From Massospora cicadina (Eukaryota; Entomophthoromycota; Entomophthoromycetes; Entomophthorales; Entomophthoraceae): a stretch of DNA of 64,000 bases. The first letter of the stretch is position 1. The number at the start of each line of letters is the position of its first letter. The position numbers were made by a program, and so were the translations under genes. The stretch is taken from contig JAKSZP010010633.1 in NCBI GenBank assembly GCA_022478985.1, positions 62,001-126,000 of the forward strand, read 5' to 3'. The notes under the pieces are model-generated. The model did not search any database. It saw only the letters and a program-made list of their open reading frames with translations, and had not been told where the DNA came from. Below, piece by piece: positions 59,407 through 64,000 of this stretch.

Positions 59407-60470
59407 TGGGCTCCGCTAGTGTGCCAGGCCAACCAGTATGAAGACTGGTGGCCCTTTGCTATTTCGCCTTCATTGGCATACCAACCCCTATAAGTCCTGC
59501 GTCCAACCTACCAACTAGCCCCCAATGGCTTCGCCTTTAGCCCCAGGGGTCCTCAGCGTGTGCCCTGGCAAGTCCTTCCCCCTTCCTGGGTGGCTCAGGC
59601 ACTTCTGCACTGCCACACCATCGCGACCCTTCACCAACCCATCTGGGCATAGCCTGGCAAGTCCATTCCCCTTCTTGGGTGGCTATGGCACCTCCCGCGC
59701 TGCACCCCGCTAGGGTTGGTGGCTATGCAGCTCACCACTGGTAGCCAGCTGGCCAGGTTCCCATTGGTTCCTCATAAGGAGGATGTATGGGAGCTGGCAG
59801 CACCGGCCACTCCTGGCGTGATCACTCGCGCCTTTGGGGATCTCATATACCACCTTTCCCACTCTAGTTGCACCAAGCTACTTCAAAAAAACTGGAAAGA
59901 TAGCAAATGAGAAATGTTTATTAGGAGGAAATGAATGACTATTTTTACTACTTTCAGGGCTACTGCGCCAAATTACTCTTTGGCCAATCAACTGCCAGAA
60001 AACCCATCGGGCTCTTGATGCCACAACTCTCTATCAGATTGAAAACTCTATTAATTCATACTCATAGCGATTCCCTCCAGATCTGCTCACTGATCACCGA
60101 AATAGTACTAGGGCAATCTATCCTCAGCACAAGTTGCTGGTCAATCATATATAAACTCATATGTAAATAGGAATTTGAGCATCTTCAGCATGAGTTGCCG
60201 GTGCTCCAAATTAGATGATGAAACCATTTCAGATTAGTCATAATGGATTCATCAGCTTTCCGCTGGAAACTCCAACAACGATCTTCAGATGGCATTTTGG
60301 CGGTGAACGCAGCTTCCATCAAACCTAAACTCAATCAAATATATACCATTGAATAGTATCAAACTAGACGATTAGCCACCAATTACACCTTAACTGAAAC
60401 CCCTAATTTGGATACTATTGGAAGGATTCATCTGATTAAAATCTTGACAGAGACTAATAGAGCTGTGCAT
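59407..60470 (+). repeat. LTR X copy 3
   Basis: Starts TGGGCTCCGC at 59407, directly next to G4 gag, and matches LTR X1 (reverse) and X2 at its start, middle and end. The first 490 bp are GC-rich and include a near-duplicate inner segment: CCTGGCAAGTCCTTCCCCC (about 59562) and CTGGCAAGTCCATTCCCC (about 59653). The hairpin with ACCAGT/ACTGGT arms lies at about 59432-59449. The right end near 60470 is approximate and no clear TSD was found. It may be the 5' LTR of G5 or a solo LTR next to it. Confidence 0.65.
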
Positions 60471-60499
60471 ATCTTCCTGTTTATAAAAAAAGGCAAATC

Positions 60500-61247
60500 A
60501 ATTGAGTTGACAAACAATTGAGGTCCATAATTGAAGGACCAAAGGGCCCACGTTGCTCTTCTTTAATTTTGGGTAAATGAAAAGAAGGAGTAACTCACCC
60601 TGGTGCCATTGGAACAGCCCTGGGGGAGGATGCCACAGGTATGAGAGCTGGGGTAGCAGCCAAATGCTGTACCTGTGAGATAGGAGTTTCACATATAATA
60701 TATTCAGAATGCTCCGCTGGAGAGTTCATTGGAATTCTTGCAATTCTGATATGATTGGACGATAAGCCTGAAATAGCTAGGGTGGATTGGGAAGACTCCG
60801 CTGACTATGATACTATAACAATTATTTGAGTACCTCAAGATGAGGCAACATTAGGGTATAATGGGTTATTATTGGATCACCTCCAGATAAGGTGATAAGG
60901 TGATGTCAACATTTGACAAATAAAAATAGATCGCCTCAAATTAGGGCGATAGAGAGCTGAAGAATAACAAGCCAAAACCAAGGACAATCTGTAGAATAGA
61001 ATAGTCCAAGCTATAAGAGCAATATCATCCAAAGCCACTGTATATAAGCAATATGGGTGATTGTGAAGGGTAGGTTGTTAATAGTAGAGAGAGAATAGAA
61101 CAGCAAGATGTCACTGCATTTATTAAAATTGATAAAATATCGTTGGGGCTATTGCTCCTATATTTTAGTATATTTTTAAGTGTGTCCAAAGAACTGACGA
61201 TCCCCATATCATCTGTCTGTTGTCCAGTGGGTTCAACCTGTGCGACC
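60500..61247 (+). pseudogene. Gypsy pol fragment (protease-RT spacer) ahead of G5 gag
   Basis: Plus-strand homologue of the G1 stretch between protease and RT. The blocks TTCTGATATGATTGGACGATA (60744, one base longer than quoted elsewhere), GATAAGGTGATG...TTTGACAAATA (60890) and CATATCATCTGTC (61205) match the reverse complements near 20540, 20380 and 20070. Being pol sequence, it should lie after gag and protease, but here it lies before the gag start at 61251. Frames are closed. Confidence 0.6.
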
Positions 61248-61250
61248 CTT

Positions 61251-62870
61251 ATGGCAGATCCCAACGATACCGCCCAAAATTATAACAGTGGGGCTCACTA
61301 CAGGGGGCTCATTGATCAACCACTAAAATCTCAAAATCTTCAGTCACCGGCTATGTCTCATAAAGTTTACGTTGCTGGGGAATCCTCATGAAGCGCTGCA
61401 CCATCTAATTATGAGGAACTTAAACTCACTTTAGACGCAGTGCTCAAGAAACAAGATGAACTTACGCAAGAACAAAACGCCGTTATGCTCTAGCTTGATA
61501 GCAAGTTTAGTCAAATGTAAATTCTGGGACAAAAAAATAGGGGACTCGCCAATCATTTGGATGACACCACCAAATGACTGCAACATGCTGATCAGAAATT
61601 GACCATCACCTCCCAGCCCTCTCATTGGGAAGAGGAAGGACGACAATGGGGGCACAATACAAGGAGGAAATTGACACTGGATGGAGCTACTACTCTCAGG
61701 ATGGTAGCTTTGGATATGAGTATGAGTTGGAGCGAGAATTCCCTCAAGTGATGGTGGTGCTACCCATGGCAGAAGGCCACGCTACCTCTGAAGCAGCGGG
61801 CATCCCAACTTCCGCTGGACCAGCTTCTCATCAAGAAACTGCTTTTTGGATCTCGACCCATTCCTCAGTATTCCCCAAAAAGTTGTGAATGAACAGAGGA
61901 GGTCAATATTTAGAAGCTGCCTCCGTTTGATCAAAATGGGAATATCCATGACTTCTTCAAATGGTTTGAATTTGCAGTGGAAGGCGCATCCAATTGACAG
62001 AAAGCAAACTGTTGATATCTGCCTTAGATGTTGGGAGTGCTGATTAAGTCACCTGCTATCTCCCAAGCAGCTCCATTACCTTTTGGAATGTAAAAGCTAC
62101 CATGCTTCGACTGTTTTTGGGCACCTAAAAGATGTTGCAGCAAAAGGCGGAATTTTTGACAATATGATTCCGCCATAATGAGACTCTCATGGAGTTTGTT
62201 GATTGATTTACAATGGAAGCTCATGTGCTGATTGGGGCAGGATACTTAGCAGAAGCTGACGTATGCATTGCAATGACCTTCACAGTAAAGTTATACTGAG
62301 AGCTTAACAATGTCAATTCGCTGATTCTGAATGATGATGTTCCCCTGCTCAAAATTGTACAATTCTTGCGCCACATATCCCTATTTTCCACCACCAAATA
62401 TGGAACGGAAAAATACTGCCTCCTCTGTACCCTATTATTCAGGAGAATACGCTCATCCAGCCCACGTTCCGCCTAGCAACCCCCAGCCTTACTATAATTC
62501 TGCACCTCGTCCTCAGCTGATTTATCTCAACAGTTTTACTACTTCCCTGGGGAAGTTTACAAAAATTGTCTGCAACCCAACTACCAACCAGGACCTAGTT
62601 ACGCCAAATGTCAGCAATCATCTTAATGACCTGGCCCTGGTTATGCCAAATGTTCCTAAACTTTTCAACCTGGACCCTCTTATGAAAATTAAGGACATGG
62701 ATCTTATGGGGTTAGCTACTATGAATGCGTCCGCCCTGGTCACTTGGCAAAATTCTTCCATAATCGTCATGTGCACTACGTGCACCAAGATCGATACTAC
62801 CAGGTAAAAGATGGAGCGGAGTAGAGATGTGATTTTCTACCTCCGCGATCCTAACCCCAAACATTCTTGA
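61251..62870 (+). pseudogene. Gypsy G5 gag, broken
   Basis: The ATG at 61251 opens MADPNDTAQNYNSGAHYR; the frame stops at 61389. Later pieces: a Glu/Gln-rich coiled segment (ELKLTLDAVLKKQDELTQEQ, near 61420-61480); the capsid-like middle near 61880-62300 (DFFKWFEFAVEGAS near 61945); and a Pro/Tyr-rich stretch at 62390-62620. A zinc knuckle remnant YYECVRPGHLAKFF (62717-62758) has both outer Cys replaced by Tyr and Phe. Gag would form the particle. It is broken by many stops. Confidence 0.65.
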
Positions 62871-63179
62871 ATCAATAGTATATATACTGCGTAAGTCCCT
62901 CAGTATGATGACGGAATTTTATACCAGCAGCCAGTTGGAGGAGTGAATGTAGTGACATGAGCTCAATCCAAGGCTGCAGCAGATGAAAGATCTTTGGAGC
63001 AACTGAAGCTGTACTCATGCCAAATGCTTGATCAAGCTCCCTCAGACAAGCTGGATTCTGCAACGGATGCACTAACTCTGAAAGGAGTAAACGTTGCCCT
63101 TATTGTAGATGCAATTGTTAAAGAATACCCTAAGTTAGTGAGGGGATAATGAGTTTTTTAAGAAGAGTGATCCCGTAAA

Positions 63180-64000
63180 TGTTCACATATTAAACAGTCA
63201 ATATTTTTCTTATTCTGAATGTACGTACTGAAATATATGTAGTGAAGAATAGAGTTTGTGCTATAGTAGATACTGGCGCTCCAGTCAACATAGTTTCCAC
63301 TAAGTTGATGGCAAAGTTGTCATTAAAACCTGATGTGGACCATTGAATGGTGTATGGGACTGCTGGAGAAGAGAGCACCATCTCTGAGGGAGCGTACAGT
63401 GCGCTACCCTTGCGGTTTGGGTCCATTGTTGTTGTAGCTCCGTCAATTGTGCTACTAAATAAAAATTATGACTTGTGAATCGGAACTGCTTTCCTGCGAC
63501 ATTTTGGGGCTGTCAATGAAATGATGGAGGAGACCCTTTCCATTTTGAGACAGCGATCCCGATTTAATTTACCTCTAGCGGAGTGCCAAAGGATCTGGTG
63601 CACATGAGCCACATCAACCTTGCATATAGTGATGGGGTGATGCTAGTTAGCTATCATTGACTGAAAAGCATGACTCGGCCCCTTCCCAGCAGATATACAA
63701 ATATCAAGGGTTACCTCTCCAAGCTGCAGGGCCTATATCTATTCCTTATGGACACCAAATTTTAGTGAACACCGAGTTAGAGGTGGAAGTGCCTGCTAGG
63801 TTTTATGGGGAGGTCATCGGACTCTAACATCAACATTACTTGAGCCTCATGTGGCTCCAGGTATTATACTTCCAAGCCATGGGGAGATTAAGGTTTTTTT
63901 AGCAAATCTTTAGAATGAACCAATGCAAATCCGCTGACACAAAAGGTGTATTTACACTTGGCTCCAATACAGAGGTTCTTCAGGTTCATGATTTTGGTTC
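63180..64000 (+). pseudogene. Gypsy G5 protease and start of pol, cut by window end
   Basis: VDTGAPVNIVSTKLMAKL at 63266-63319 is the retropepsin active site with catalytic DTG. The flap-like GTAGEESTISEGAY follows near 63360, and IGTAFLRHFGAV near 63478 is the second conserved block, so the full protease fold can be traced with a few stops. Downstream to 64000 is the linker toward RT, which lies beyond the window. It corresponds to 21345-20550 in G1. Confidence 0.75.

Noticed and set aside
60600..60729. Minus-strand open stretch starting at 60729 that looks like a gag N-terminus rich in Pro and Ala
   Set aside because: The plus strand here is homologous to the G1 protease-RT spacer (minus strand near 20550), so the sense strand is plus and this frame is a shadow.
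1..64000. CRISPR arrays, prokaryotic operons, ribosome binding sites or an origin
   Set aside because: There are no regularly spaced short repeats and no compact gene strings; the content is eukaryotic retroelements throughout.

Overview
This window reads as eukaryotic heterochromatin-like DNA built almost wholly of decayed retrotransposons. I find no convincing host gene, rRNA, stand-alone tRNA gene or CRISPR array. Single-copy elements are stacked inside one another, and many carry recognisable target-site duplications (TSDs). The standard genetic code fits every conserved block. The mix of a Tad1/L1-like LINE (APE endonuclease, reverse transcriptase, C-terminal zinc finger, no RNase H that I can see) with Ty3/gypsy elements and short tRNA-derived SINEs suggests a large, repeat-rich genome, most plausibly fungal. 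The species cannot be named from the sequence.

Five LINE copies are present: L1 (3806-9023, +), L2 (10248-15516, +), L5 (35841-41843, -), L4 (47701-52925, -) and L3 (53266-58538, -). L1-L3 form one subfamily and L4/L5 another with a different ORF1. L3 is the best preserved and has a 20-bp TSD. Interleaved with them are five copies (one cut by the window start) of a compact 1.9-kb element, here called A, that encodes only an ORF1-like protein with a CCHC zinc knuckle and no endonuclease or reverse transcriptase. Its copies sit at 1-430 (-), 1584-3499 (+), 23539-25456 (+), 27621-29544 (-) and 32807-34715 (-). Two tRNA-derived SINE types (S1 at 26653-26943; S2 at 9754-10073 and 34952-35274) end in a 3' tail very like that of the LINEs and of most A copies. 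Together they look like a parasite chain: an autonomous LINE, an ORF1-only half-LINE and SINEs, all apparently recognised through one 3' tail.

The older background is Ty3/gypsy. G1 (minus strand, 16200-23538) keeps both LTRs, gag, protease, RT, RNase H and integrase remnants. Its 5' LTR also serves as the 3' LTR of a second minus-strand element, G2 (25475-32806, heavily interrupted). G4 (minus strand, about 42450-59406) is broken by one solo LTR and two full LINEs. G5 (plus strand, about 60471 to the window end) has gag and protease and runs off the window. Three further LTR families appear: X (three copies, GC-rich start with a hairpin), Y (solo, 39142-39865, inside LINE L5) and Z (solo, 43891-44999, inside the G4 integrase).

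Because insertions interrupt each other cleanly, relative ages can be read: gypsy bodies are oldest, then LTR X/Z and the LINEs and A elements that split them, then LTR Y inside L5. Every coding region has frameshifts or stops, so nothing here looks able to move by itself now.
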